In this document: in pieces, positions 23,260 through 32,141 of the stretch
Numbering within the stretch: position 1 is the stretch's first letter
How the letters are laid out: each line of letters begins with the position of its first letter
Virus record (IMG/VR): IMGVR_UViG_3300046477_000356
Location: 1 to 40,183 of that record
Reading direction: 5' to 3' (one strand)
Source: a virus
DNA length: 40,183 nt
Program-made: the position numbers and the translations under genes
Notes under the pieces: model-generated
Databases searched by the model: none
The model's input: the letters and a program-made list of their open reading frames with translations, nothing else
What the model was told of the DNA's origin: nothing

Positions 23260-24207
23260 TCACCAGCCCGAAGCCTTCGTGATGCGCAGCGCCCGCCCCG
23301 AGCCGTTGCCGTAGCGCCGCGCGTCCATCTGCACCGTCTGCGCCCGGTTCCGCGTGTCGTCCACCATGCTCTTATATTTGCCCAGCGTATGCTCGGCGCT
23401 CGCGTCAAACTCCGCCCTGCGGGTGTCGCCGGTGATCGGCATCATCAACGCCGCCAACTTCTCGATGAGGTAGTCCTCGTCGGGAAACCAGGGATAGCGC
23501 GAGGTGTCGAAGATGTCGGGCATCATGCGCTGATAGCGGATCGAGACCGGGTACGGGCCGACCGGGGCGGGGTAGACATAGGCCACCGGCGCGATCCCGA
23601 AGAAGACGCTGGCGGTCGTGCTGGTCCCCGTCGCCGGCAGGCTCAGCGTGATGTTCGAGCCCGAGACCGTGATCGTCGTCCCCGGCTGCACCCCCTCGCC
23701 CGCCATCGAGAGCCCGTTATAGAGGCCGCTGCTGACGCCGACCGTGCCGGCGGTGCTGCCCGCACTGAGGCTTGCCGTCGTCGCGAGGATGATGCGCTGC
23801 GTCAGCGGGCCGCCCATGTCGGTCGCGATGACGCTGGGCAGCCCTTGCGCGTCGAGCTGCGGGTACTGGTCGAACTCGCCGAGGTCGATGGGAACGAGCG
23901 GCATCGGCTGACCGCTTGGAAAGGTCGGCGCCGGGTAGAGGAACCACGCCGACTTGGTGACGCCCTCCGCGCCCGAGGAGCCCGAAGTGCGCAGGTAGTC
24001 GAGCGGCAGCGGATAGGGTCCGCTGCCAAAGAGGGTTGTCAGCGAGGGATTGAAATTGAACTGAAAGAGGCCGCGCGCCAGGGCGAAGTCCTCGTTCTGG
24101 CAGATCCCTCCGAGGACGATGTTGAGCCCGTCGAGGCCCTGGCTCGCCATGCCGGCGCCCTTGGCGATCTGGTTCGCCCGCGTGATGATCTGGCCTGCGG
24201 TGAGCAC
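23260..24207 (-). CDS. Head-tail adaptor / tubular protein A-like, 315 aa
   Basis: The GTG start follows the upstream TAG directly. The N-terminal helix TAGQIITRANQIAKGAGM, the YPLPLDYLR segment near residue 70 and the C-terminal helical part (DEDYLIEKLAALMMPITGDTRRAEFDASAEHTLGKYKSMV) fit podovirus adaptors (T7 gp11/P22 gp4-like topology). Residues about 140-205 are an inserted beta module (LSMAGEGVQPGTTITVSGSNITLSLPATGT) of the type repeated in the next protein. Confidence 0.65.
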   Translation of the reverse strand: MLTAGQIITRANQIAKGAGMASQGLDGLNIVLGGICQNEDFALARGLFQFNFNPSLTTLFGSGPYPLPLDYLRTSGSSGAEGVTKSAWFLYPAPTFPSGQPMPLVPIDLGEFDQYPQLDAQGLPSVIATDMGGPLTQRIILATTASLSAGSTAGTVGVSSGLYNGLSMAGEGVQPGTTITVSGSNITLSLPATGTSTTASVFFGIAPVAYVYPAPVGPYPVSIRYQRMMPDIFDTSRYPWFPDEDYLIEKLAALMMPITGDTRRAEFDASAEHTLGKYKSMVDDTRNRAQTVQMDARRYGNGSGRALRITKASGW

Positions 24208-24208
24208 A

Positions 24209-24451
24209 CTATTCCGCCTCGGCGGGCATTTCCTCGAAGATCACCCGCGTATTCACCCCTTCCGGGGCCAGACGCTGCAAGTGACCGATCTCGACATGGA
24301 GGATTCCGGTGATTTCCTCGGAGAATGGTGTGAGCGGCCGCACCTCGACCCACTCCTTTGTCTCGACATGCTGCGCTTCAAAGCGGATGCCGATATTGCC
24401 GCGCTTGCGCCGCACCTCGATCAAACAGGCGTGTGGATCATCGGCACTCAT
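24209..24451 (-). CDS. Hypothetical small head/neck-region protein, 80 aa
   Basis: A beta-rich protein (IEVRRKRGNIGIRFEAQHVETKEWVEVRPL) with an acidic end (VIFEEMPAEAE). The start forms an ATGA overlap with the upstream gene and the stop abuts the adaptor start. No family recognised. Confidence 0.6.
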   Translation of the reverse strand: MSADDPHACLIEVRRKRGNIGIRFEAQHVETKEWVEVRPLTPFSEEITGILHVEIGHLQRLAPEGVNTRVIFEEMPAEAE

Positions 24452-24942
24452 TCCGCCGCCTCGCGCTGGTCGTTGGCCGCGTCCGGGTAGAGTTCGGGCG
24501 GCTCCTCGCCGGCGATGACCGCTTCGAGGTAGGGGATCGCGGCCCGCGCCCCCTCGATCTGGCCGTTGATCTCCATGATGCGCTGATCGAACTGCGCCAG
24601 GGCGTTCACGTCCTGCGGCATCTCGACCGAGCCGCCGCGGCGCTGGATGACGCGCCCGGACATCTGCGCCTTGTGCCGGGCGCGGTCGATCTCGGCGGTC
24701 TTCAGCAGCTTGAGGTTTGCGGAGAGGCGCTGCTTTTCGAGCGGCAACTGCTCCATCGCCCGCTGACGGCGGGTCGCTTTGGCCACGATGTCAAGCTGGA
24801 TGTTGAGGTCTTCGAGGGAAATGGTCGCATCGACCGCGATCCTGAAGCCGACGCCCAGGCCATCCGGCCCGATCGGCCCCTGAAACTCGATCTGCATCCC
24901 GGGCACCTCGGTCGCCCGCACCTCGATTGCCTTGTCCGTCAT
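24448..24942 (-). CDS. Hypothetical coiled-coil structural-region protein, 164 aa
   Basis: The first 50 residues are beta-rich (IEVRATEVPGMQIEFQGPIGPDGLGVGFRI). Residues about 60-150 are helical and charged, with coiled-coil potential (QRAMEQLPLEKQRLSANLKLLKTAEIDRARHKAQ; FDQRIMEINGQIEGARAAI). It is coupled by ATGA at both ends. An assembly or minor virion role is possible. Confidence 0.6.
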   Translation of the reverse strand: MTDKAIEVRATEVPGMQIEFQGPIGPDGLGVGFRIAVDATISLEDLNIQLDIVAKATRRQRAMEQLPLEKQRLSANLKLLKTAEIDRARHKAQMSGRVIQRRGGSVEMPQDVNALAQFDQRIMEINGQIEGARAAIPYLEAVIAGEEPPELYPDAANDQREAAE

Positions 24943-25139
24943 ATCAATCCTGCTTTTTTGGCGGCAGCAACCGCGCTATCCGGTACCCCGATGAGCGAAT
25001 CCCAAAAGGGGCCGAGTTCGCGATGCCATTCGCCGTTGCGGAAAACCTCGACATACCAGCCGGCGGGCAAGCGTCGCCATTCGCCATCAACTAACTCAAG
25101 GGGAGTGTCGTCGTGGTATTGGACGTCGCCCTCCCTCAT
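24939..25139 (-). CDS. Hypothetical protein, 66 aa
   Basis: A short Trp-rich protein (GEWRRLPAGWYVEVFRNGEWHRELGPFWDSL) with a C-terminal helix ending KKAGLI. ATGA overlaps on both sides support translation. No family recognised. Confidence 0.55.
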   Translation of the reverse strand: MREGDVQYHDDTPLELVDGEWRRLPAGWYVEVFRNGEWHRELGPFWDSLIGVPDSAVAAAKKAGLI

Positions 25140-25846
25140 GCGCGCGCTCCGTTGAGGTTGAATTTCACGTCGAGGGCGCCGGTCGAGACGCGGCGCAGTT
25201 CGTCCACCTGACCCCTGCCCTGGAAATCGAGTTCATGCTGCTTGGCCCGCCACCACTGCTCGCGGTAGCTGAGCCATTGACCGTAGGTTCTGGTCACCAT
25301 CTGCCCATGATAGAGCAGCTCCCCGTCGATGCGGTAGCCCTCGTCGAGCAGGTTGCCCTTCGAGTCGCGCATCATCTCGACTTTCCAGGTCACCTTGCGG
25401 GCCAGCATCCGCTGCAGCGCGGCCGAGGCCGCGTCCTCCGGCGAGACGAGGCCGGCGTCGGTCTTCGCCATGCGGTCGGCCCGGGCGGTCGCCTGCTTCT
25501 TCGCGACCTCGCGCCTTGCCTCCTTGGCGGCCTTGACGCGCGCCGCCCAAATCGCCTCAAGCTGCGGGATGCTGCCGTCTTCCTCGGTCAGCAGCTCGCG
25601 CGTCTCGTCGTCGATCTCGGCGAGGAAACGCTCGAACGGGCTCGGCATCCCCACGGCCGGCGGCTCGCTGACGGCAACCTCGTCCTCGATCTCGACCACC
25701 TGCGGCGCGTCGCCCAGCGCGGGCATGACTTCCGGCGCCGGCTCCTCGGGAGCGGCGGCCCTTACCGCCAGCGCCTCGACGGCCTCACGCTTCTTGCGCG
25801 CCTTGGTTTCCTGCGCCTTCGCTCGGATTTCGGCTGTCCAGGCCAT
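25136..25846 (-). CDS. Hypothetical helical protein of the head-neck region, 236 aa
   Basis: The N-terminal 30 residues are basic (EIRAKAQETKARKKREAVEAL), followed by an acidic linker (EIEDEVAVSEPP) and a helical domain (ARVKAAKEARREVAKKQATARADRMAKTD). The C-terminal 70 residues are rich in Trp and Tyr (TRTYGQWLSYREQWWRAKQHE) and look like a folded binding domain. Function unknown. Confidence 0.6.
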   Translation of the reverse strand: MAWTAEIRAKAQETKARKKREAVEALAVRAAAPEEPAPEVMPALGDAPQVVEIEDEVAVSEPPAVGMPSPFERFLAEIDDETRELLTEEDGSIPQLEAIWAARVKAAKEARREVAKKQATARADRMAKTDAGLVSPEDAASAALQRMLARKVTWKVEMMRDSKGNLLDEGYRIDGELLYHGQMVTRTYGQWLSYREQWWRAKQHELDFQGRGQVDELRRVSTGALDVKFNLNGARA

Positions 25847-25855
25847 GAAAACTCC

Positions 25856-26158
25856 CTACGTGTGAACCCAGTTCGCGCCGGCGGCGGAGTATTTGGTGAC
25901 GAGGATCACCCCGCCCCTCGCGTCGACCGCCACGATGTCGCCGTCGTATAGCTGCAGCGGCCCCCGATTGGGCACGTAGAGGAGGCCCTCGCGCACGAAG
26001 CCGCCTCCGCCGTCGATCTGCGCCTGCGGATGCCGGAGGTTCAGGTCGTTGAGGATCGCCGTGTTGATCGCACGGACATCGGCCTGCGCCATGTTGCTGT
26101 GCCAGACGGCTCCGGTCAGCGTCGTGGTCGCGGCGGTCCCTATGGTGATCGTCGCCAC
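25856..26158 (-). CDS. Small beta-rich head protein candidate, 100 aa
   Basis: The sequence MATITIGTAATTTLTGAVWHS followed by a helical DVRAINTAILNDLNLRHP and a Gly-rich strand region (GGGGFVREGLLYVPNRGPLQLYDGDIVAVD) suggests a small virion surface or head-completion protein. It lies two genes after the capsid gene. No family recognised. Confidence 0.55.
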   Translation of the reverse strand: MATITIGTAATTTLTGAVWHSNMAQADVRAINTAILNDLNLRHPQAQIDGGGGFVREGLLYVPNRGPLQLYDGDIVAVDARGGVILVTKYSAAGANWVHT

Positions 26159-26482
26159 TTATGGGCTCCCGGTGTTCCAGGCGTTGATCTGCGCCAGCAG
26201 CGTCGGGGTAATCAGCGGCGTGCCGCTCGCCCCGGCCAGCGTCGCGACCGCGGCGGTCAGCGCCGTGTTGATGTTCGCCAGCGTGATCGCGCCCGCCGTT
26301 CCCGGCACCGCCTCCGCGTCCTGAAAGTACATGAACTGGTCGATCGGCATCATGATCGACACCTGCGACTGCCCCTGCCCGGGGTTGTTCGACTGGTTCT
26401 GCTGAACCTGCACCGCCGTCGTCCCGCCTTGCACCTGGGCAATGCGGAGTTCCAGCATGACGATTACGTTACCTGCGGCCAT
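26159..26482 (-). CDS. Small head-region protein, 107 aa
   Basis: Begins MAAGNVIVMLELRIAQVQGG, then a Gln-rich stretch (VQVQQNQSNNPGQGQSQ) and an Ala/Thr-rich half. It directly follows the capsid gene with AAGGAGG before its ATG, which is a common place for a decoration or cement protein. That function is inferred from position only. Confidence 0.55.
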   Translation of the reverse strand: MAAGNVIVMLELRIAQVQGGTTAVQVQQNQSNNPGQGQSQVSIMMPIDQFMYFQDAEAVPGTAGAITLANINTALTAAVATLAGASGTPLITPTLLAQINAWNTGSP

Positions 26483-26500
26483 GTTGACCTCCTTACGGGA

Positions 26501-27847
26501 TTACGTCCAAGTTCCGGTGTTGCTGGCGGTGGTCTCGATCCGCGCGAGATAGCGCTGGTCCTTGATGACCCACCCCTCGAAGACCTTCCAGCCGATCGAG
26601 CGGAGTTGATTGTGCGGGTCCGACTTGTCGGCTTCCATCAGACGGTTCCACGAAACCCCTTCGAGCTTCAGGCAGGCAAACGAATTTTTGCCGAAGACGA
26701 AGGTCGGGTAGACCGTGATGCCGGTGGTCGGCGCGGCCGGCGGGATCGCCATCGAGCCGAGGCCCGTGATGACGACGGCGGTGCCCGGCGCGATGCCGAT
26801 GGCCTGGCCCGCGAACGGCCCGGTTTGAGGCCCCGAGGTCGTCAGGCCGAGGTTGGCAGGGGCCGCGCCCGAGCCGACGCCGACATAGACCGCGTAGGTG
26901 AAGCCCGGGGTCGAGGGCACCGTGACATTGATGCCGCCCGCGATGACCGCGATGTCGGCCGAGAGTTGGTAGATGCGGCTCTCGTAGAAATTCTGGATGT
27001 CCCAGCCGGTGACCTGGATCGTGTAGGTCGCCGTGGTCAGCGACCCGGTGCCCGGCGTCCCGTTGACCTGGGCGAATCCGGTAAAGGTCGGGATCATGTT
27101 GGAGCGGCAGAAGGTGATCCCCTTCCAGTACCCCATCTCGTTGATGTAGAGCCGGTTGATGTCCGAGCGCTGCCACGCGGCGACGACGGTCGGGTTGTTC
27201 GCGAGGTCGTCCAACGGGAAGGTGTTGCTGACCGCGACGAGGTGCTCGACCCCCTTGATCGTCTTCTCGCTCGCCCGCGCGGTGTAGTCGATCGAGCGCT
27301 GCACGTCCTCGCCGGTCTGCCCGTTCCACATATGGACGCCGAGGTTGACCATGTTGGCGAAAGTGCGGGTGACATCGGTCGGGTTGAGGTTGTCGCCGGC
27401 CGCGAGCGAGGCGCGCGAGCCGACCGAGTTGGCGTAGTTGACCTGGGAACCCGACATCAGCGCGACCATCGCGTTGCGCTCTTTCATCTCGCCCAACTGC
27501 ATCCCCAGCATCCGCGACCCCTCGGTGATGAGGTTCTGCTGGGTCGTGATGATCGAAACGTCGGTGAAGACGAGGCGTCCGGCCCACTGGACCGCCGAGC
27601 CCATGACCTGCGTAAACGAAAGCTGGTTGGCGACCGGCGCCACCCCCTCGGCCACCGGGTATTGCGGCAGCGGCAGGCGGGACCAGCGGATCGCCGACCA
27701 CGTGACGCCGTGCCCGTGATCGAGGGTTTCCTTGTCGGCGAACTGGTAGAGGACGAGGTAGCGCTGGGTTTCCTCCAACGCCTTCCGGGCGATGATTCGG
27801 GTCGTTGCGCCGGCGTACTGGGAACTGGTGTTTACGGTAACGGCCAT
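26501..27847 (-). CDS. Major capsid protein, N4-gp56 family, 448 aa
   Basis: The N-terminal 270 residues show the N4-gp56 pattern: ARKALEETQRYLVLYQFADKETLDHGHGVTW, LPLPQYPVAEGVAPVANQLSFTQV, VQWAGRLVFTDVSIITTQQNL and GMQLGEMKERNAMVALMSGSQVNYA. The family has the HK97 fold and forms the shell of the head. Residues about 290-385 are a beta-rich insert (VTVPSTPGFTYAVYVGVGSG; GQAIGIAPGTAVVITGLG), similar in flavour to the repeats of the tail proteins and probably exposed. It follows the scaffold gene as expected. Confidence 0.9.
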   Translation of the reverse strand: MAVTVNTSSQYAGATTRIIARKALEETQRYLVLYQFADKETLDHGHGVTWSAIRWSRLPLPQYPVAEGVAPVANQLSFTQVMGSAVQWAGRLVFTDVSIITTQQNLITEGSRMLGMQLGEMKERNAMVALMSGSQVNYANSVGSRASLAAGDNLNPTDVTRTFANMVNLGVHMWNGQTGEDVQRSIDYTARASEKTIKGVEHLVAVSNTFPLDDLANNPTVVAAWQRSDINRLYINEMGYWKGITFCRSNMIPTFTGFAQVNGTPGTGSLTTATYTIQVTGWDIQNFYESRIYQLSADIAVIAGGINVTVPSTPGFTYAVYVGVGSGAAPANLGLTTSGPQTGPFAGQAIGIAPGTAVVITGLGSMAIPPAAPTTGITVYPTFVFGKNSFACLKLEGVSWNRLMEADKSDPHNQLRSIGWKVFEGWVIKDQRYLARIETTASNTGTWT

Positions 27848-27886
27848 CGGTTCATGCCTCCGCTAAAGCAGAGGCGGGGCCTCCGC

Positions 27887-28723
27887 TCACTCGAATACGT
27901 TGTGTCCTGATCGGATGCCCTCGGCGACCAGCCAGTCGTCATGCTCGGGGGTGCCGGGCACGAGGCGTGCGCCGCGGCCGCGCGCCGCAACGTCGCCGCG
28001 AGCGCCGGTCGGCTGCGTGCGTTGCGACGCAACCCGGCGGGCCGCGCCGGTGCGCTGCGCCGGAGCCGCGCGGTTGGCGCGTTCGAGCACGTCGTTGCCC
28101 ACGAGATATTTGAGGATGACTTCGCGATCGGGGTTGCGGCCGGCGGCACGCTCGGCAGCCAGCGTCGACTCGACCTGCGAGCGATACTGCTGGTGAACCC
28201 TCGATGTGCGTGCCGCTGCGTCATAAGCCTGTTTGTCTAGTCTCTCGTTCGTCTGAAACTGAAGATTCTGAACGACATTCCCGATCTGCTGCTGCCCGCG
28301 CTGCATCAGCGCCTGATATGCCTGCGCCGGAGGCATCATCTCCAACGACGCATAGAACTCCTGCTCCGCCCTCGCCGCCGCCTGCGGGTCAACCGTTCGC
28401 GCCTGCATTCCCTGCTGGAACCCGCGCGCCTCGGCCAACTCCCGCTCAAGCTGAGCGGCCCTCTGCTCCGCCTCCTGCGCCCGTCGCCGCTGCTCGCGGA
28501 TCGTCTGCGATCCGCCGCCGCGCCTGGGTGCGGGAGGCTCCGCTGTTACATCTTCGGCTTCTTCGCCTTCCCCTTCCTGTTCATCGGCATCCCCACCGGC
28601 ATCATCCCCTTCATCTTCAGGGGCGTCGGCTTCGGCGAGGTCTTCTTCTTCATCCGGGCCAAGGACAATCTCCTCCTCGACAACGTCAACAGGATCGGCT
28701 TCAGCGCCGCGTGTGCGTGCCAT
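27887..28723 (-). CDS. Scaffolding protein, 278 aa
   Basis: The N-terminal 65 residues are extremely acidic (EEEIVLGPDEEEDLAEADAPEDEGDDAGG). A long coiled coil follows (REQRRRAQEAEQRAAQLERELAEARGFQQG) and the C-terminal part is basic. This acidic-coil-basic pattern directly upstream of the capsid gene is typical of podovirus internal scaffolds, which direct head assembly and then leave. A promoter-like site precedes it. Confidence 0.8.
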   Translation of the reverse strand: MARTRGAEADPVDVVEEEIVLGPDEEEDLAEADAPEDEGDDAGGDADEQEGEGEEAEDVTAEPPAPRRGGGSQTIREQRRRAQEAEQRAAQLERELAEARGFQQGMQARTVDPQAAARAEQEFYASLEMMPPAQAYQALMQRGQQQIGNVVQNLQFQTNERLDKQAYDAAARTSRVHQQYRSQVESTLAAERAAGRNPDREVILKYLVGNDVLERANRAAPAQRTGAARRVASQRTQPTGARGDVAARGRGARLVPGTPEHDDWLVAEGIRSGHNVFE

Positions 28724-28785
28724 TCTCTCTCCTCGGGGTGCGTTCCCCCGCTCGGTGCGGACTGCGATCGCCCGCTCGAACCTTG

Positions 28786-28815
28786 CCTATGCCGCTATAT
28801 CTTGTGCTTTGTCAA
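28786..28815 (-). promoter_or_regulatory. Candidate sigma70-type promoter before scaffold gene
   Basis: On the minus strand a perfect TTGACA (28815-28810) is followed 18 bases later by CATAGG (28791-28786), a weak -10. It lies in the 88-bp gap before the scaffold gene, one of very few gaps in the late operon. It would give extra transcription of scaffold and capsid. Confidence 0.4.
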
Positions 28816-29093
28816 GCCGAATGGCCACCATAGCGTTGGTGGTACTTCATCACATGAGGCATCGGCGCCTGCCGCATCCAACTAAATCGGACGAGCCACA
28901 ACAACTCCCCGCCCCAATGTTCCTGCCCGCCTTTGACACGCCAAAGACGAAATCCACGGCGAGTTCCCGGGGATGACCATCCGATGTTGAATAGAAACGT
29001 CCAGGTCAGCGACCACCACGGATGACGCGAGATCAGGTTGATTGAACCGTCGCTGACCCGCTCGAACAAAGCGATCCCATAGGCCACTCGCAT
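28812..29093 (-). CDS. Hypothetical Trp-rich protein, 93 aa
   Basis: Ten or more tryptophans are found in fewer than 100 residues (HPWWSLTWTFLFNIGWSSPG; LLWLVRFSW). The ATG overlaps the portal stop (TGATG). One stretch is hydrophobic enough for membrane contact, but charged residues are interspersed. No family recognised. Confidence 0.55.
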   Translation of the reverse strand: MRVAYGIALFERVSDGSINLISRHPWWSLTWTFLFNIGWSSPGTRRGFRLWRVKGGQEHWGGELLWLVRFSWMRQAPMPHVMKYHQRYGGHSA

Positions 29094-31300
29094 CAGTTTC
29101 TCCTCGGCATTTGTACGATGCCGCCGCCTGCTGCCTGATCGGGATGCAACGCCCCCGGCGGGCGCTTTACCGCGTGCGGCTGGCCCGGCGTCGCCCCCGG
29201 TTGCGGCTGGCCCGGCCCGCCGCCGCCCTGTTGCGGACCCCCGCCATGCGCGGCTTGGCTCCGCTGCATCGAGGCCATCGCCTTCATCTGCATGGATTGG
29301 AGCGTTGCCTGGATGTGGATTCTGATCGTGCCGTGCGGGTCGCCGGTTTCCTGCAGCGCCTGCATGTGCGACTTCAAATGCTCCTGGTTGTTGTCGAGCG
29401 GATGGACCCCAGGCTGGAAGCCCGCCAGCAGCATCGCGTTTTCTTCGTCCGGGGGCATCGTCAACTGGTGGCGCTGGTCAATCAGCACCTTGGAGGCAAC
29501 CGTGGCGCCCAGCAGGTTCTGATAGGCGATCTCGAAAATCGCGGCCGGGTTGAAATCGTAGCCCGCCGCTTTCAGCACGGGTAGGAACGGCAGCGTCACG
29601 TTCACCAGCGCCGGAACCTGCTGCTGCATCATGCCCTGCAGCTTGACCTGCTCGGCCCCCTTCCACAGAAATGCAAAGCCAGAGCGGTTCTGCAGCGGAG
29701 CGACCTGCTCCAACTCGGCCTGTCGCCCCATGAAACCGAACTGGCGCACCGTGATCTCGGTGTCGCGATACTGGTAGTCGAGGTCCACCATCCATTCCAG
29801 GGTCGGGGTGCAAATCTGATGGGTCAGCACCTTGACCCCTTCCGCCGTCGTCAGAAGGTCGACCGCCTGCTCCTGCGCGACCTGGGCCTGGTTGGGCTTG
29901 CCGGCGCGGGTCTGCTGCGGCAGCATCGACGGGTTGACCCCCAATGACTGGAAGATCGCGGCGAGCGCCATCTGCACCCGCGTCACGGCGCGCGGCGTCA
30001 GGTCCGGGAACGACATCATCTCGATCTCGCCCTGGTTCGCCTTCCAGATCGCGCCGATGGCTAAGACGAGCGGTCCCGTTGCCTCGCGCGATTGTCGGAT
30101 AATGGGCCCGGCCGAGAGGGTGGCGGCGTCCGCGCCCTCGTTCACCGCGTCGTTGGCTTCGTACTGCAGGCTCGCGACGTGCGCGATCATGCTCTGGCCC
30201 TTGAAAACCCCGGCGACCTTCTCGACCGGCGCCGACAGGAGCGGACAGCGGTCGTTCCAGTAGGGGTTGCGCTTGCACCCCAGGGGCTCGCGCTCGGGGC
30301 CGAAGAAGACGCGGCAGAGCCTCGGCCTACCGTCCTCGCTGTAAGACCCCTTGTCGTCAAGCCGCAGCATCGTCCAGGTTTCCCAGACTGTCGCCTCCTT
30401 GCCCCCGGCCCGGATGCCAACATGTTCGAGGAGCTTCTTTTCCTGGTTCGCCTCGCCGCGCGACATCTTCGCCATCGCGTCCTTCAGGTCGCGGGCGGCG
30501 CGCTTGGTAATCTGGCCCTGCTCGGCCATCTGCTCGATCTTGTCCCTGCCCCAGCGCCGCACGATCGTGACCGAGCCACCTTTCGCCAGCGCCTCGTCGA
30601 TCGAATCCACGCTCTGCGGCAACACAAGCACGTCGCAATCGTGCAGCACCTCGAAGACGGGGCGGCCTTCGACGACCGTTTCCTCCTTGACGTCCTCGAT
30701 TTCCTCGCCCGGGGCCTCCACCTGCTGGCCGCCCATCTCGATCCGGGGGCCGTGCGTTTCACGTGAAACGATCTGCCGTTCCAATTCGGTCCAATCAACG
30801 TATAGGTTGTATTGCCCCTCGATGTCGCCCTGCCGGCACAGGGGCTTCATCACGTTGGTCTCAAAATGCGCCACGCGCAGGTAGTGTTCGAGAAGCCCCA
30901 CGATGTCGGGCAGCATCGGGCCGCTGCCGGTCTGCTCGATGGCGCGGCCGCCCTGCGGGAACATCTGGTTGGTGAAGCGCGTCACCCGCGCATTCACCGC
31001 GTCGTGGATGATCGGAAAGAATATCTGCGCGATGCCGTTGTAATACTGGCACTCGTTCAGTTCGCAGTTGTAGGCTTCCCAGTACCGCGCCTGGTCGTCG
31101 GCGCGGGGGGACTGGTCCTCGTAGCCCCGCGCGTTGTCGTCCCACACCTTGCCGAGCTTCTCGCGGATCTTCGAGCGCGAGCCGCCGAGGAGGTCGCGGT
31201 CGCGGTCCACCGGAGCGGATGCAACCTCGTCCTCCTCGACTTCACCGCCCTGGCCCGAAGGCCCGGCCTGGTCCAGGACAAACTCGCCGCTGTCCGACAT
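29093..31300 (-). CDS. Portal protein, 735 aa
   Basis: The long acidic-to-helical protein has portal features: a conserved N-terminal YWEAYNCELNECQYYNG...IFFPIIHDAVNARVTRFTNQMFPQGGR, a central stem and wing region with DCDVLVLPQSVDS and WTMLRLDD, GSDAADLG-like ANDAVNEGADAATLS, and a Gln/Met-rich C-terminal helix (QATLQSMQMKAMASMQRSQAAHG) forming a barrel-like extension. Length fits P22-type and other podovirus portals (700-750). The dodecamer would sit at the head vertex and pass DNA. It lies between terminase and scaffold as expected. Confidence 0.85.
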   Translation of the reverse strand: MSDSGEFVLDQAGPSGQGGEVEEDEVASAPVDRDRDLLGGSRSKIREKLGKVWDDNARGYEDQSPRADDQARYWEAYNCELNECQYYNGIAQIFFPIIHDAVNARVTRFTNQMFPQGGRAIEQTGSGPMLPDIVGLLEHYLRVAHFETNVMKPLCRQGDIEGQYNLYVDWTELERQIVSRETHGPRIEMGGQQVEAPGEEIEDVKEETVVEGRPVFEVLHDCDVLVLPQSVDSIDEALAKGGSVTIVRRWGRDKIEQMAEQGQITKRAARDLKDAMAKMSRGEANQEKKLLEHVGIRAGGKEATVWETWTMLRLDDKGSYSEDGRPRLCRVFFGPEREPLGCKRNPYWNDRCPLLSAPVEKVAGVFKGQSMIAHVASLQYEANDAVNEGADAATLSAGPIIRQSREATGPLVLAIGAIWKANQGEIEMMSFPDLTPRAVTRVQMALAAIFQSLGVNPSMLPQQTRAGKPNQAQVAQEQAVDLLTTAEGVKVLTHQICTPTLEWMVDLDYQYRDTEITVRQFGFMGRQAELEQVAPLQNRSGFAFLWKGAEQVKLQGMMQQQVPALVNVTLPFLPVLKAAGYDFNPAAIFEIAYQNLLGATVASKVLIDQRHQLTMPPDEENAMLLAGFQPGVHPLDNNQEHLKSHMQALQETGDPHGTIRIHIQATLQSMQMKAMASMQRSQAAHGGGPQQGGGGPGQPQPGATPGQPHAVKRPPGALHPDQAAGGGIVQMPRRN

Positions 31301-31303
31301 GGA

Positions 31304-31807
31304 CTACAGCGTGCTTTTCAGCCGCGCCAGTTCCACCGTCTGCTCGTCCGAGAGCCTGGGCAGGGCTTCGAGCATCTTCACGCGGTCCTCGATTTCCTGC
31401 CTCGTCGCCCCGAAGGGGAGCGCCTCGTAGGACGGCGGCGGGGCCTCGGGCGGCGGGCCGGCGTGAAACAGCGCCGCGTCGAAGGAGGCGCGCATCGCCG
31501 CGGCCCGGCCGGCAAGGCCGTGCAGCTGCGGCAGCGTGCCGACGACCTGCTCGACGAGGCCGACGAGATGGGCCCAGGTCTCCGCCAGATACGCCTCGAC
31601 CTTCTTCGGGTCGGGCGGTGGCGGGGCCGCCTCGCGCTCCACCAGCTTGTCAAGCTCGATGGTGTTCTCCGGGCTGAGCGGCGGAGGCATCGCCCGCAGC
31701 TCGGCCATCCGCGCCCGCTCGACATCGGTGAGCGGCACGACGGACGGGTCGGCCGGGGACGCGGGGCCGCCGGTGGCGGCGGGCTTCGCCGGGATGAAAT
31801 CGGGCAT
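31304..31807 (-). CDS. Pro/Ala-rich helical protein, 167 aa
   Basis: Begins MPDFIPAKPAATGG, a peptide that recurs in two other proteins of this window. A helical middle (TWAHLVGLVEQVVGTLPQLHGLAGRAAAMR) lies between Pro-rich linkers, and the end is a coiled coil (IEDRVKMLEALPRLSDEQTVELARLKSTL). A start further upstream (GTG at 31846) is possible but overlaps the previous gene. Immediately precedes the portal; role unknown. Confidence 0.6.
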   Translation of the reverse strand: MPDFIPAKPAATGGPASPADPSVVPLTDVERARMAELRAMPPPLSPENTIELDKLVEREAAPPPPDPKKVEAYLAETWAHLVGLVEQVVGTLPQLHGLAGRAAAMRASFDAALFHAGPPPEAPPPSYEALPFGATRQEIEDRVKMLEALPRLSDEQTVELARLKSTL

Positions 31808-31817
31808 GGCGGCGGGC

Positions 31818-32141
31818 CTACGCGGGCGTCGCTGCGATGCGGACACTGGTCAGCACCTGCGCCGGCGTGCCGGGGTTGACGGTCGCGTCCACCGTCGCCT
31901 GGTAAGTGACCCCGGCGACGATTACGGTGAGCTGGATCGTGTCCGATCCGCCGGCGTCCAGGCCGAGAGCGGTCGCCGTGTTGCCGTCCGCCGAGGGGGT
32001 CAGCGTGTCCGCCGCAGGGTTGGTCTGCCCCCATGCGGGCGGCGAATCCGGGGTCGGCGTGACCAGCATCGGCGAGCCGTTGGCGTCGAGGTACTCGATG
32101 GCGAGGTTTTCGGTCTTGCCGGCGTCCAGGGTGAAAGCCAT
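31818..32141 (-). CDS. Ig-like domain protein, 107 aa
   Basis: The chosen ATG has AGGAG eight bases upstream. The protein has the strand pattern of a bacterial Ig-like (Big) domain: LAIEYLDANGSPMLVTPTPDSPPAWG...NTATALGLDAGGSDTIQLTVIVAGVTYQATVDATVNPGTP. Such domains decorate phage heads and bind surfaces weakly. An alternative ATG at 32267 overlaps the previous stop (ATGA) and would add a His-rich leader. Confidence 0.65.
   Translation of the reverse strand: MAFTLDAGKTENLAIEYLDANGSPMLVTPTPDSPPAWGQTNPAADTLTPSADGNTATALGLDAGGSDTIQLTVIVAGVTYQATVDATVNPGTPAQVLTSVRIAATPA

Noticed and set aside
20722-24312. 1196-codon plus-strand ORF opposite the nozzle and adaptor genes
   Set aside because: It is a GC-rich shadow: Arg/Gly/His/Asp-rich with no recognisable domain, exactly opposite two genes with good protein features and coupled starts.
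26030-27910. 626-codon plus-strand ORF opposite the capsid gene
   Set aside because: Composition is shadow-like (RDRxR repeats) and the opposite strand encodes a clear N4-gp56-type capsid protein.
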